Assembly (NCBI GenBank): GCA_910574455.1
Contig: CAJSYZ010000011.1
Span: 2,294,001 to 2,358,000 of the forward strand
DNA: 64,000 bases
Reading direction: 5' to 3'
Source: Trichaptum fuscoviolaceum
Lineage: Eukaryota > Basidiomycota > Agaricomycetes > Hymenochaetales > Trichaptaceae
Numbering within the stretch: position 1 is the stretch's first letter; each line of letters opens with the position of its first letter. The notes under the pieces are model-generated. The model was not told where the DNA came from, searched no databases, and saw nothing but the letters and a program-made list of their open reading frames with translations. Shown piece by piece: positions 36,779-48,700 of this stretch. A program made the translations under genes and the position numbers.

Positions 36779-37903
36779 TCACAGCACTCTCCTGCCAAAC
36801 TGCATAGCAAGCCCCTTCGCACCGGTCTTCGACGCATTCTCAACAAATTCCACATGCTTGAAAAAGTGACCGCGCTTCTGGAGCGATTCGAGGACCATGG
36901 ACTGATAGCGTTGCACGCCAACGAGGGAGCCTCCAAAACAAACAACGGCTTCAGAAGCTTTGACGGCGAGTCTTGGATGTGTTTGATCGTCTGAGGAAGA
37001 ATCGGGCCGAAGAAGCATCACAATTTGTTCAGCTAGCGCTTCAGACGTAGAACGAAGGACACCGAGAGCCAGTGGATCGTTGTGCTCGAACGCCGCACGG
37101 AAGACATAGGGGGAGAGTTGCGAAAGACGCTTCTCGCGCGCTATGAGGCGATGTGTGTGTGGGTGTCCACCTTTTGGCGCCTCCTCTACAATGGGATCTG
37201 GATCATGGATTAGGGCCAGCAGTTCAGGAGCCGACGAGACCCCAAACAAGTCGAGCACTTGCTTTCGGAGTGAGTCGTCCGTAGCTTCCACAAGTTCGGT
37301 GCCGTTAAGGGTGGCCATCTCGCGTTCTCGCAGAAGATGGCGTACTGCCTCGCGTCCAACGTGGAAACCACCGCCCTCGTCGCCCAAGATCCATCCCCAA
37401 CCTCCGAAGCGTGCGAGTTCCAACGGAGCTCCTGTCTCCGGGTCTTCACGGAAAGATGCAGCAATGGACCCAGTCCCACCGATCACCCCTACAGCGTACG
37501 AAACGTCCGGGTGAAGTGAGAGCGGTGCAGCTAGGAGGTGTGTGTCATTGCAGATGTTTAATCGAGGTCCGACCGGGATGGAGAAGAGAACAGAGAGCAC
37601 AGGCGCTATGAGCGCAACGTTTGCAGGCGAATCGACGCCAGAAACTCCAAGCCATGCTGCTGAAAAGATGGGGGATTGTGGTGGTAGCTGACTTGAGGAA
37701 CCCGGTATGGACGACAATGCAGCCTCGACGGACGATTTGATTACCTTGGCAAAGTTTTCGATACCCAGGTAGGCGAAGTTCGATGGGCCACCGTACGCAC
37801 TCCCAATGATGATACCCGATGCATTAGCAATGGCTACGGCTGTCTTAGAGCCTCCACAGTCGCAACAGAGATATAAACCTGATGTTGGAATAGAATCAGA
37901 CAT
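36779..37903 (-). CDS. N-acetyl-D-glucosamine kinase (BadF/BadG ATPase family)
   Basis: A single intronless reading frame of 374 residues, normal for GlcNAc kinases. Sugar-kinase (actin-fold) signatures are in the right order: phosphate-1 YLCCDCGGSKTAVAIANAS (residues 11-29), adenosine/phosphate-2 region YAVGVIGGTGSIAASF (about 145), GGWGWILGDEGGGFHVGREA (about 170) and the late VVCFGGSLVG (about 330). The enzyme phosphorylates GlcNAc released from chitin or glycoproteins at C6 in the cytosol. No lesion. The start at 37903 (MSDSIPTSGLYLCC) fits the family. Confidence 0.85.
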   Translation of the reverse strand: MSDSIPTSGLYLCCDCGGSKTAVAIANASGIIIGSAYGGPSNFAYLGIENFAKVIKSSVEAALSSIPGSSSQLPPQSPIFSAAWLGVSGVDSPANVALIAPVLSVLFSIPVGPRLNICNDTHLLAAPLSLHPDVSYAVGVIGGTGSIAASFREDPETGAPLELARFGGWGWILGDEGGGFHVGREAVRHLLREREMATLNGTELVEATDDSLRKQVLDLFGVSSAPELLALIHDPDPIVEEAPKGGHPHTHRLIAREKRLSQLSPYVFRAAFEHNDPLALGVLRSTSEALAEQIVMLLRPDSSSDDQTHPRLAVKASEAVVCFGGSLVGVQRYQSMVLESLQKRGHFFKHVEFVENASKTGAKGLAMQFGRRVL

Positions 37904-38920
37904 CGTGGTGTGTAGCGAAGTCTGGTCTGCAGTTCAGATCGTACAAACGTCCAGCTTTATACTCACGTCTCTTATCATCCACGTCAAGGTAGGTCCTGAG
38001 CAATCACGACAAGCAAAATTGAAACGTTCTGTGATGCACAGGTCTATCAGTTGTCCGCGTGGATCACGGTCCAGATGACCATCTATGGGAGAGACTCGCT
38101 GGCGTTCAATTGACGCGCGTTATTTGCGTCTATTTGCACCGATTTACAAGCCTGCCCTGAATAAGGCTAGAGTATATATTCCGGTCCCTGAACAGTCTTT
38201 TCTCTTCGTGCGGCGACACGACTCTAATTGTTTCCCAATGTTGCTCATAACCTGCGCCGTTACACGCGGTTGTTCGAGTGTCAAGTCGTGCCCCGAGCAA
38301 TATCGGATGTCTTAGCACCCATTGTCGGCTTTCCGGGCTTTGTCAGAAGGTCGATGGGTCGGTGATTCGAACATTTTGCTCAAACCGTCTGCTATTTATC
38401 TACTCATTATCGTAGTTTTTAGAAATAGGACAGATTCCAAAAAAAAAAGTGCGATTGTTATCGTCTTTCTGTAACTTATGGGAGATATGCGGAGCTGAAT
38501 GAAATGTAACAAAAATTGTACTTCGTAAGTAACTGGAGGTACTTGCGATCTTATCAACTGAGAGAGAGAATTAAGTGTATTGCTAGGAAAGCGAGAGATA
38601 CATTTGAAAGGTAGAAATTCTGCGAGTAAGCAGAGGACAAAGCACATCTACGCTTATTCACAAAAGGGCGTTAGATCAATAGATAGTCATCCAAATTCAT
38701 TATGTAGCCACCAAATAGTTGAAGAAAGAATCGTTCGTCACGACGACAAGATCTTTACACCACCAAACGGCACACCCACCCCAGCAAGATTCATAGCTTC
38801 GATAACCCTGCATCACGCCTCCCGCCTCGGTCCTTTCTCACTACTCGCTCTCCGCGATCAGCGCGACAATCATCCTGTGTTGCAAAATTAGTTCTAGTTA
38901 GTGAAACTGTAGGCGCTAGA
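37904..38920. other. Intergenic, no gene recognised
   Basis: Includes the GlcNAc kinase upstream region and AT-rich sequence. Open frames are short and unconvincing. Confidence 0.4.
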
Positions 38921-39693
38921 TTACTTGACGAAAGGAAGGGCGAACCGGTAGAGGTAGTAGAAAAACGATAGCAGATAGAAGCCAAGCTTGATAAACGATT
39001 CCTTCTTGTGTGCGGAAAGCGTTCGGAATATCTCAGTCGCATCGTACATATGTGTCTTGTTCAAAATCCTGCATAATTTTAGAGAGATTAGAATATCGAT
39101 CCAAAAGGGAAGTGGTAGAAGGGGCTTACTTATTGGCATTGAACACGACAAGCGGAAGGTTGAGAATGAATGCAGTCCATTGTCCAGATAATAGGAAGAG
39201 TAGGGCTAAAAACGTGTGTGCACCGTTTTCAGGCAGAACAAACTACAATCATATATCGTGTTAGCGATAGAATTACGTGGAGGACAGGTAGACACGGCGA
39301 ACCTGGTTCAGTTTGTTGCACAGGTCTATAGGGTTGATGTAGTCGCATTCAAGGTCGGAGAACATGATGATCTAAACATTGCATTGCTTGTTAGACATAA
39401 CAGCCATACTTCGGATGAAAGAAGACATACGAAGAAGACCATAGTGAACAGGAGACCCGCAGCAAACATCACCGCAAAGAGGAACAGCCATCCTATTCCA
39501 TCAATGCAACGAGAACATCCCAGCAACACGAGCGCAGCAGAACCGCCACATCATCCGAGTTATCCACAAGCACGTACGTCGCAAGCCCGAGTGAGACGAT
39601 GCAAGATAAAGCGCCCAAAATATCACGCGCAAACGTTAGCATTCCATACTTTCGTCTCAAAAAATGCGGTAACGACGCACCTTCGCCCATCAT
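38921..39693 (-). CDS. ERV14: Cornichon / Erv14 family ER cargo receptor
   Basis: ATG at 39693 gives MMGEG, and a GT-AG intron joins it to [20 protein letters not shown]. Later exons give [22 protein letters not shown], the family hallmark, then [51 protein letters not shown] and the last membrane span [17 protein letters not shown]. Cornichon proteins load selected membrane cargo into COPII vesicles at the ER. Three to four membrane segments and all hallmark blocks are present across about four short introns without lesions. The short tail FALPFVK is a little unusual. Confidence 0.9.
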
Positions 39694-40351
39694 TATCTTG
39701 TTTTCGTGATTGATGCCCCGGTCAGATACTGCTGAAAAGCGTGTCAAGGATGAAGACGATGCACGAGAGGACGGTAGGATAGGCGAGCACTGGCAGGTCC
39801 ACTTTAGTCCGTAGCATCAAAGCCTCGCATTTGGATTACGTCTGTGCTGTACAAACCATGACTAAGCACTATCACGTCCGTTCAACTTGAACTTCGACCA
39901 ACGTTTTCTCTCCTTCCCCCCCTCCAGCTTATTTATTCGTCCCCTCCGGCTTGTCATTTCAGCTGCTCTCATGTCCTATTCTGCTTGTCTGATGTTTACA
40001 ATCCGCGATTTGGAATACCCTTTCGCTGGTAGATGACACTATCCTCCGATCTGAAACCCCACCTCGATATCATAAACGATGGCACGACAAGAGTCGCAAG
40101 ACAGTCATAGCGCTTCTCTGAAATCAACCTCATTTGGTTATCTATCGTAATATAGTATTGAAAGAGTCTGTCAATTCTGTAAAACACAAGGAAGCCGAAT
40201 AAACGACACTAGAGTCTAAAACCTTCGGAAAGGAAGGGATATCATACTCCGGCAACATTCCCTATGCATAACTCCTGAGATAGACATAGATGATTACCTA
40301 GTGGCAGACCTATAAAGCAAATATTGTGAGTAAAATAGCTGCATATTGTGA
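39694..40351. other. Intergenic, nothing recognised
   Basis: CT-rich stretch near 39905-39935 (CCTTCCCCCCCTCC), probably the promoter side of the cornichon gene. No gene. Confidence 0.4.
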
Positions 40352-40760
40352 TCACATACAAATCATACTTACACCCAGCCCATCGGGAAGTGCGGTATCA
40401 AATATAGTATTGAATATATCATCGAGGAGCTGCTGGTCGATAGGAAGCTCCTCGAGGAGCTCCGAGAGCGTTCCATTTACCAAACTACACGTTTCACCAG
40501 TAGGGCAGCTGGCTACTGTGAGCAGGAGAGCAAGTGGTGGCGGTATAGTGATGCTCGTTCCGGGAATGGCGTTACAGACGTCGATCGGGATGGTCAACGT
40601 CGGAGTACTCTGTGGGGGAAGGGGAGAATGCGTTCCATTGGTAGGAATGGCGAGAATAGCTGCAGCAAGAATGTCAGAAACAGGTCCCTTGAAGGTTTTC
40701 CATGATATCGAAAGGCAAGTGGCAACTGCTGGCTTAGTCTGAATGATCCTGAGTGGCTTA
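40352..40760 (-). CDS. Small Cys-containing, possibly secreted protein of unknown function
   Basis: A minus-strand frame reads DILAAAILAIPTNGTHSPLP, then LTIPIDVCNAIPGTSITIPP, SCPTGETCSLVNGTLSEL and LPIDQQLLDDIFNTIFD. The Ala/Ile-rich start followed by a polar segment and three Cys would fit a signal peptide plus small mature protein. There is no in-frame ATG directly before it, so the start or an intron is unsolved. No family recognised. Confidence 0.35.
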
Positions 40761-41340
40761 CTTGCTGCTCGTCAGGCTTTTATAACATTGAGGGCGTGTA
40801 CCCGTGGTAGATTTGAGAAGGATGATTTCCAGATTATCACCACTACAATCGATATCGCTGATCATTCTGGTATCTCTGAGACATAAGTGGAGACAGAGAC
40901 CAAACCAAGGTGACTGGTGCAAATACATACTAACCGTTCGATGATCTCATATACGTGGGCTATTCACATTTGCCTGGTTTCCTGAATCCATGTAGGATGA
41001 CAGCGAACGAGGAAAACGACACGGTCGAAGCTAAGCATAGACTTTTTCACATCATCATGTAGATGACTCGGAGACAGAATTCAATCATTCATTTACAACA
41101 TTCGTTCGGCTCGTTTTCCATCCCACCTTCGAGTCTGTCGAGAATGGACTCCTAAATTTGAACTCATCGTGAACGAAGAATGGATCGTCGCTGGTAGAAC
41201 GATATTCCTCACAAATCAAGGACTGATAAAACAAGCACATCATGTCATGGTTGACAGTTCATCAAGCACTCTTCACATCAATTACACAGGTCAGACGATG
41301 AGAACATTCCATTCGTAACATTCTAAACCACCTTCATTTC
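40761..41340. other. Intergenic, nothing recognised
   Basis: Spacer upstream of the small protein and downstream of the reductase gene; no gene seen. Confidence 0.4.
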
Positions 41341-42920
41341 TTATTCGTCTGCTACAACAATAATTGCTTTCCCCGTGTTCTTTCCTGTCAAAACATCCAG
41401 GAGCGTCTGACCCGATGCCTCAAGTCCACGTTTGGTGTACTCAAGATACTTGATCTCCCCCGAAGCTACCTTCGACGGGATCTCCGTATAAAATGCATCG
41501 TTGTATTTCTTCAGTATATTGCTGACAATGAAACCTTGGACGTTCAGTGACTTAAAGAGAATATTTGGATAGTTCTGTAAATATAATTCGAATCAGTGTA
41601 CATTGGAAGAGAAGTATCAGGAATAGATACTTTGAGTGGCGCATGTTGTGAACCGAATCCGGAGATTAATCCACAGATCTGGGGAAATACGTCAAGAAAT
41701 GTATCCACAAAACCCGTTCTGAATGAATTTACCACAAACCGAGCGAAAGGCGCTGCGGCCGCAAGCGCGAGGTCGAGCGTCTCTCCTCCAACGTGATCCC
41801 AATAGCTTTATAGCAATCAGATTGTATAGAAAAGAGGTGTACACAAACACTTCTACGCACAAGTTAATCGGGCCATGCTGAGCAAGGATGTCTTCGGTAC
41901 TGGTTGTTTTATAGTTGAATGCGACGTCAGTGCCGCATTCCAGCATAAACTTTACTTTCTCCTCCGAACCGGCCGAAGCGATGACTTTCAGGCCCTGCCT
42001 CTTGGCCAACTGGATAACGAGGCTTAGATGAAGTTAGTGAGATATACAATTAGAGGGATTTGGAACAAATAACTCACGACCCGACTGCCCCCGCTCCGGT
42101 AGTTACGAAGAGCGTATCTCCCTGAAAAGCAATCAGGTATGGGCCGCGAGGGGAAAGGGGGGGGGAGAAGGGGGCGTACCTTTTTGGCTTGATCGTGGAC
42201 GTATTCCATATATCCAAAGTATGCAGTTTGTCCTAATGCATTGACATCAGATCACCAAGTTCTCAGAGAATGTGCCAGACCCTTTACCAACACCAAGATA
42301 GATAGACAGAGGGTGCTTTCCGTGTTTTTCAATCCTCGTGAAGTTGGTCGCATTTGGTAGAGCAGCAAATTCAGCGAAGGCTATTGTATTGTAGCATTGT
42401 CAACAAGGTTTTCCACTATATCCTCGTACGCTGCTCACGAAGATATCCAGTCAGGTAATCGCCGACAGAAACAGAGGTGTCTTCAGACTTGAGGACGATA
42501 GCAACTCCTGGACCGTTTATCCTAAGTTGCGCATCTATATTATTAGAATGCATATCAACGTGAAAATACACAAGCTAGGACGTACGGCTTGCCGAGAATG
42601 AGGGCAAGCTAAGATATTTGATCTAGTCTTTGCTTGTGCAATCCTTCATGTAGACACATACATTGTTACTGCCGTCTTGCGGCATATGCATTCTGGCGAC
42701 ATGGAATGGATCGATCGACAGTGAGAGGATCTTGACTGCCAGTCCACCATTCAACTTGACCGTATCAATATCAAACTGTTGTGAACTGCCTACTTTAAAC
42801 GTCTTCTCAGGGTCCAGATGACCTATCGGAGAAATATTAGCTTAGAGGGCTGGGTATATAAAGTATGGTCACCTTGGGGGACTTCGTTGAACAAAAGTGA
42901 GTGTTTAGAGCAGGCGCCAT
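41341..42920 (-). CDS. Medium-chain NADP-dependent reductase (zinc-free MDR / enal reductase type)
   Basis: Exons on the minus strand give LLFNEVPQG, HLDPEKTFKVGSSQQFDIDT, LSIDPFHVARMHMPQDGSNN, then the nucleotide-binding part LAKRQGLKVIASAGSEEKVK and DVAFNYKTTSTEDILAQHGP. Next come YWDHVGGETLDLALAAAAPF, CGLISGFGSQHAPLK, FIVSNILKKYNDAFYTEIPS, KYLEYTKRGLEASGQTLLDV and the C-terminus TGKNTGKAIIVVADE (stop 41341). This is the leukotriene B4 12-hydroxydehydrogenase / alkenal reductase branch, and no zinc ligands are apparent. The only sensible ATG (42920, MAPALN) is one base out of frame with SLLFNEVPQG, so a one-base slip follows the start or a further exon exists. Otherwise intact across many short introns. 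Confidence 0.75.
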
Positions 42921-43814
42921 GCTGAAATCCTTGCAGCTTAAGAGTAGAAGGTTACTCTATCTATTATATCGCTTGGTGGAGACCATCTCCGCCTAAACAC
43001 GCCTGCAGATGCTATGTGTTTCCTAAGCAAACTCTGCCGACTGGGAGCACGTACGTAGGTGTGCGCTCCATCCGCACCTCCTCTCATCCGACTGAGTCGT
43101 GTAAAGATTGCCTGTTCTATGCAATATGGTCAGACACTGTACAATTTTCGATCGACATCGTGGGAAATTTGCTAGATTGAAGCAGGTCGGACAAGCCGTT
43201 CGGTGACACATCAGGGAAACTTCCGTCTGCTTACGGCGACTGGCGCGTCCTGGCGCGTCCTGAAGCTTCCTTAAATGGGATGAAGCGATGCCATGCCTAC
43301 CTGAAGCGTTGCCTGGCTGCCTGATGGCCTTAGAACACGGTGTTTCAGGACGAAATCAGTGCATAAGGAGGGAAGTTGTACATCAGGCGCCAAGCCAGGC
43401 TCAAGTGAGATTTAAGCACGAGCGTGCACAGTTTAAGTAAAATGGCAAGTACAAGATAAGTTCATCAGCAGATTCAGTATAGAAGTCGAAGCCGCCACTC
43501 ATTACTGCCAACTACTACTACTACTGTGCATGTATTGAGACTTCAAGCTCAGGCTCGTTCATCATCATCATCATTATAGTATGACAGGTGTTGCTCATGC
43601 TATCCAGCACACCCATTCCCTGGGTGTTCACCAAACTATAACTAGCACTAGTGGTATACAAAGTAAAAAGCAATATGTACTATGTGAAAATGTATAGGAA
43701 GGGCTACAGTACTATGGGCAGTTGCAATCATGATCGTACATCTGGTTCAAGTTACAGTCTATCTCATTCTGAAAACCCGATACTATCCGACACGTTCAAA
43801 TTTCCCTGCTACAT
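42921..43814. other. Spacer with short dispersed repeat and word repeats; former 3' flank of alpha2
   Basis: Carries the repeat copy at 43208-43349 and TACTACTACTACTG and CATCATCATCATTAT runs at 43500-43575. Before the retrotransposon arrived, the right part of this stretch was directly downstream of the alpha2 stop codon. Confidence 0.5.
43208..43349 (+). repeat. Short dispersed repeat, copy 2
   Basis: Starts ACATCAGGGAAACTTCCGTC, shares TGCTTACGGCGACTG and GCGCGTCCTG (here doubled) with copy 1, and ends GTGTTTCAGG. Confidence 0.5.
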
Positions 43815-43819
43815 ACTAC

Positions 43820-44395
43820 TGTCAGGAATCCGCCTCAGGTTATTTTATTTCTTTTATTTTTCTTTTATTTTCTTTTACGATCACACTCCGAGTCGGATCC
43901 CCGACATGTCCGGTCCGAAACCGGACTTTCCTTGACTCCGATTCTCTTCCTTTTTGCGTAGATTACTTGCCTGTATGTTTGCAGGCCGCTAGGACAAGCG
44001 CCCTGCAAACAATTCTCTTTTCTTTCTTTCTTCCGCCACTCCGACTCGAACCTCCGCTCTACCGATGCGGGACCCCGACTAGAGCGGGACCCCGAACTCC
44101 GACTTACGTCAGCGGTATAGGTCGGACCTAGTCGGATCAGGGTCCAGTGGCTTGGTACTGTATAGTTTTTGCCTTTGTTCATCAAAACCGCGGATCCCCC
44201 TGCGAAGCACTCCACTTTTGGCCTCTTGTAAAGTGCTTCTCAGGTGATGTGTTTATCTTTAGCTCTGATGTGTAGAATAGCTTAATTGACTTGTAAAGTG
44301 CTTCTCAGAGTGAGAACCACCGCTCATTGCGTCCGATCGTCGTCTGTGTCCGATTCAGGGTCTCGAAAGCGAAGGAACCACTCTAGGTCGTAACA
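43820..44395 (+). repeat. 5' LTR, 576 bp
   Basis: TG...CA ends (TGTCAGG ... GTAACA). Contains pyrimidine-rich stretches and many TCCGA/TCGGA pentamers, and a GTAAAGTGCTTCTCAG motif twice near its end. Matches 49584-50159. Confidence 0.95.
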
Positions 44396-44459
44396 TTAGG
44401 CCAAAAGTTTGTTCTTTCGACGCCCTGCGATTGCACCGACCGATTTTTGATCCCTCTGA

Positions 44460-45740
44460 ATGGGAAGATTCGGACAAGAAGACTCCGACGAAGATATGAC
44501 CGACCCGATCAACCCCGCGCAAGCAGCGCCCGCGCCAGGCGCTGCTCCGACTCCGACTCCGGGTGCTGCTCCCCCACAGGCCGCACCGCCGCCCCAGCAG
44601 AGCGGAGACCTCCCCCCAGACGTCCTCCAGGCTATCAATGATGCCACCCGACCTCTCCAGTCACACTTGCAGGAGGTGACCGCCGAAAACCAGCGCCTCC
44701 ACGACTTCATGAACCTGTTTGTCCGAAATGCGCAGGAAGGCGCGACCCGCACTCCCAAGGGTCCGAAGGTCGGTGCCCCGCCCGCGTTCTATGGGCGTAC
44801 GCCGAAAGATAAGGAGGCGGAGAGTATCAGCTTTGAGGAGTGGTCGCAGAAGGTCCGACTTTATGTCCGGATGCGCCCCCAGGAGTTTGTAGGCAGTCCG
44901 ACGATGGCCTGTCTATGGGCAGCTTCGCTACTCCGCGGGCCCGCTGAACAATGGGCTCGTCCGCACACAACCGCCGCCCTCGAGGGCACCGAAGTCCCCG
45001 CTCTCATGACCGACTTGGAACTCTTCCTGGCGTCCCTCCAGTCCGCGTTCGGACGTCCGAACATCAAGCGCCACGCCGGACAGGAGCTTATGAAACTGCG
45101 CCAGGGCAAGGACACAGTGTCGGAGTATGCGGCGAAGTTTTGTGCGTTGCTGGTGGAGTCGGAGGTGGACTGGGGGATGGAGGGGAAGATGCTGGTGTTC
45201 GAGACCGGACTCAGCAGCCAGTTCCGCTACGATCTGGCGAGCAAGGAGATCCGGGAGACGAAGAGCTTCGACCAGTGGGTCCGACTGCTTTGCGAATACG
45301 ATGAGGACTTGCGTGCACGTCGGACTGGCTTCAAGCAGAACAACTGGAGTCCGAACTGGGGCTCCCGCTCGCAGACACACCACTCCGCTTCGCGTGGACC
45401 GACTCGGGACCCCGACGCGATGGACATCGACCGCTTGAGCACCGAAGAGATGATGCGCCGCGGACTCTGCTTCCAGTGCGGTGAGCATGGACACCTGGCT
45501 CGAGACTGTCCGCAGCGGAGCAAGAGATCGAATGGCCGATCAAAGGTGGCTTCACAGACCGCCGCCTCATCATCCACCGCTCCGCCCGCCGCCTCTGCGC
45601 CCGCCGCCGCTTCCAAGACACCGACTGCGACCCTCGAGGAAGTCCGCGACGAGACTCCGACCGTGAATGCCGCTCGCACTCCGACCGTTGACGAGATCGC
45701 CAAAGCGGTTGCTGCTGCTCTCAAGAGTCAGGGTTTTTGA
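44460..45740 (+). CDS. Retrotransposon Gag
   Basis: 426 residues from ATG 44460. Acidic and Pro/Ala-rich N-terminus; a capsid-like middle with EEWSQKVRLYVRMRPQEF and QSAFGRPNIKRHAGQELMKL; and one CCHC zinc knuckle CFQCGEHGHLARDC (about residue 338) for RNA binding. Gag forms the virus-like particle in which reverse transcription takes place. It ends at TGA 45738-45740, immediately after a GGGTTTT slippery heptamer that allows -1 passage into pol. Confidence 0.9.
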   Translation: MGRFGQEDSDEDMTDPINPAQAAPAPGAAPTPTPGAAPPQAAPPPQQSGDLPPDVLQAINDATRPLQSHLQEVTAENQRLHDFMNLFVRNAQEGATRTPKGPKVGAPPAFYGRTPKDKEAESISFEEWSQKVRLYVRMRPQEFVGSPTMACLWAASLLRGPAEQWARPHTTAALEGTEVPALMTDLELFLASLQSAFGRPNIKRHAGQELMKLRQGKDTVSEYAAKFCALLVESEVDWGMEGKMLVFETGLSSQFRYDLASKEIRETKSFDQWVRLLCEYDEDLRARRTGFKQNNWSPNWGSRSQTHHSASRGPTRDPDAMDIDRLSTEEMMRRGLCFQCGEHGHLARDCPQRSKRSNGRSKVASQTAASSSTAPPAASAPAAASKTPTATLEEVRDETPTVNAARTPTVDEIAKAVAAALKSQGF

Positions 45741-45776
45741 GTGGGTCTAGGCGCGCGGTCGTTCCGCCAAAGACCC
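45731..45776 (+). promoter_or_regulatory. Programmed -1 ribosomal frameshift signal (gag/pol)
   Basis: G GGT TTT (45731-45737) lies in the gag zero frame directly before the TGA stop and fits the X XXY YYZ rule. The pol frame is -1 to gag. After a 5-base spacer, GGGTCT (45743-45748) pairs with AGACCC (45771-45776), and GGCG (45750-45753) with CGCC (45765-45768), leaving an 11-base loop. This is the standard slippery site plus stimulatory stem layout. Seen in sequence; function inferred. Confidence 0.75.
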
Positions 45777-48700
45777 CGAACCGATTTTCGCTGTTAGATG
45801 ATGATGTGTCCGATCCCTCTGTGTACAATCGTACTTCGCTAATACACAAGAGTTTGCGTCGATTCATCCATGTCCCAGTGAGAATAAGTGACGGCCAAAA
45901 GATTTTGAGCATGAGAGCGCTGCTAGACTGCGGTGCATTTTCGGTGATTATCAACCAGAAGTTGGTGCGGAAGTTCGGACTACGTACTCGTCCTCTCGAC
46001 CGACCGATCAAGGTGTACAACGCCGACGATTCGCTGAACCAGAGTGGTCCGATTACAGACCAAGTCCGACTTACTCTGGAGATCGGTGGACACAAAGAAG
46101 AAGTCGATGCCACAGTGGCAAACATCGGAGACTATCCGTTGATCATTGGGATAGATTGGCTACACCACCATAACCCGGAGATTGATTGGAACGACGAGAC
46201 AATCAGCTTTACGCGATGTCCGAATGAATGCCGCCCCGTCGAAGCGGCAAGAGTCGTAGAAGCCGGACAACCGCTACCCCGCGCCGTTCGCAAGTTGCGG
46301 GCCGCGCGATGCAAGAACAGTCGACAGATGCGGCCGCGACCGCAGCCCCATGCAAGAGTCTGCGTTGCGGAAGTTGGTGATGATTCAGATGAGTCGGACA
46401 GTGAGTCTGACAACCTTGCGAAGATTCCCCCCGGATTTCGGTACTCCGAAAAGTACATGGACATCTACCATGACGCGGAGCAGTTCTATGTGGCGGACGA
46501 TCCGGACTTTGTGCATAAAGTTGCGGCCTCGTATACCTGGTCGCAGGCGATTGCGGAGAAGTCGGCAGTGAAGGAGGGCGACAAGTCCTTCGAGGAGATG
46601 GTCCCCCCGCAGTACCGCGAGTTTGCAAAGGTGTTTTCTAAGTCAGAGGCCGAACGGTTGCCCGAAAGGAAGCCGTTTGACCATGCGATCGACTTGGAGC
46701 CCGGATCGACCCCTTCGTACAGCAAGATCTATCCTATGGCACCGGCGGAACGTGCAGCCTTGAAGGAGTTCATTGAGGAGAACCTCCGCAAGGGCTACAT
46801 CCGTCCGTCGAAGTCCCCCGCCGCTGCTCCGGTCTTCTTCATCAAAAAGAAGGACGGATCGCTTCGGATGGTCGTCGACTACCGCAAACTCAACGAGATC
46901 ACCGTCAAAAATCGGTACCCGCTTCCCCTGACCACTGAACTCATCGACTCCTTGAAGAAGGCCCGCGTTTTCACGAAGCTCGACTTGCGGGCCGGATACA
47001 ACAATATCCGCATCAAGGAAGGCGACGAGTGGAAGGCCGCTTTTCGGACTCAGGAAGGACACTTCGAACCGACCGTTATGACTTTCGGACTTACGAACGC
47101 ACCTGCTACGTTTCAGCGGATGATGAACGAGCTCTTCAAGGACATGCTGGATGTTATTGTCATTATCTACCTCGATGACATCTGCATATTTTCGGAGAAC
47201 GAGTCGGAGCACGAGGAACACGTTAAGGAGGTACTCCGACGTTTGGAAAAGTATGACCTGTTCTGTAAGCCCGAAAAGTGCGAGTTCCACAAGGACTCCA
47301 TCGAGTACTTGGGTATGATCATTGGCTCTGGGATTATCTCAATGGATCCGAAGAAGGTCGAAGCGGTGGCCGACTGGCCGACTCCGGCGAAGGTGAAGGA
47401 CATTCAGGCTTTCTTGGGGTTCGCAAACTTCTACCGACGTTTTATCAAGGACTTCTCGAAGCTGGCGGTTCCCATGACCGAATTGTTGCGGAAGGATGTC
47501 CAGTGGCGCTGGACTACCCGCCAGCAAGAGTCCTTCGATGGTCTGAAGAAGAAGTTTGCGGAGGCACCGGTCCTCGCGATGCCCGACCTCGAGAAACCCT
47601 TCATCCTCGAATGTGATGCTTCGGACTTTGCGACCGGAGCGGTACTTTCGCAGATCGGAACAGATGGTGACATCCACCCAGTGGCCTACTATTCGAAGTC
47701 CCTGGGCGATGCGGAGAGGAACTATGAGATCCACGACAAGGAGCTGTTAGCCATAGTCCGAGCCTTGGACGAGTGGCGGCACTATCTCGAAGGAAGTCCG
47801 CACAAAATTGATATTGTGTCGGACCACCGCAACCTGCTCTTCTTCGCGGAAGCCCGAAACCTTACGAGATGCCAGGCCCGCTGGAGCTTGTTCCTTAGCC
47901 GTTTTGACTTTCTGATCCGTCACCGCCCCGGCCGACTTGGTGGAAAGCCGGATGCTTTGTCCAGGCGCGAAGATCTTCGTCCTGACGGACCGGACAATAC
48001 GAACAAGGTCCTTCTGGACACGAACCGCTTCTATACGTTGGCGATGCGACGAGGGATGGTCCGGGCAGAGGGGGATACGGAGTTGTTGCGGAGGATTCGG
48101 GAGTCCGAGAGGTTTGACGAGGAATTGGTCGAGGCGATTGAGAAGGTGAAGGAAGGGGCTCCGCGCGCGCTGGCGAACGATCTGGAGGAGTGGAACACGG
48201 AGGATGGGCTGCTGCTGTACCGGGGTAAGGTCTATGTGCCGAAGGACGAGGAGATCCGCCGCGATATTGTCAAGTTACACCACAATTCGCTTCCGGTCGG
48301 ACATCCGGGTCGTTGGAAGACCTACGAGCTGGTGAGTCGGAACTACTGGTGGCCTGGTATGTCTACCTTCGTCGAGCGGTACGTGTCGGGCTGTGACACT
48401 TGCATGCGGACGAAGAATATCCCGCAACGTCCGGTTGGTCCGCTTCAGCCCAACGAAGTACCAGACGGACCGTGGCAGGTCATTTCGTGCGACTTCATTA
48501 CACAGCTGCCACAGTCCGGTGAATACGACGCCATCTTTGTGGTTGTAGACCGACTCACCAAGCAGGCCCATTTCATACCAACGACCTCGGATATTGACTC
48601 CGCGCGGACGGCCGACTTGTTTGTGTCCGAAGTCTGGAAACACCATGGCACACCGCGCAAAGTCATTTCGGACCGGGGTACGCAGTTTGTCTCCCGGTTT

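Noticed and set aside
43865..44215. 116-codon minus-strand ORF repeated identically at 49629-49979
   Set aside because: Lies wholly inside both LTRs, identical only because the LTRs are identical; no recognisable domain.
44396..44420. Primer binding site after the 5' LTR
   Set aside because: The sequence after GTAACA (TTAGGCCAAAAG) matched no tRNA 3' end that I could name; left uncalled.
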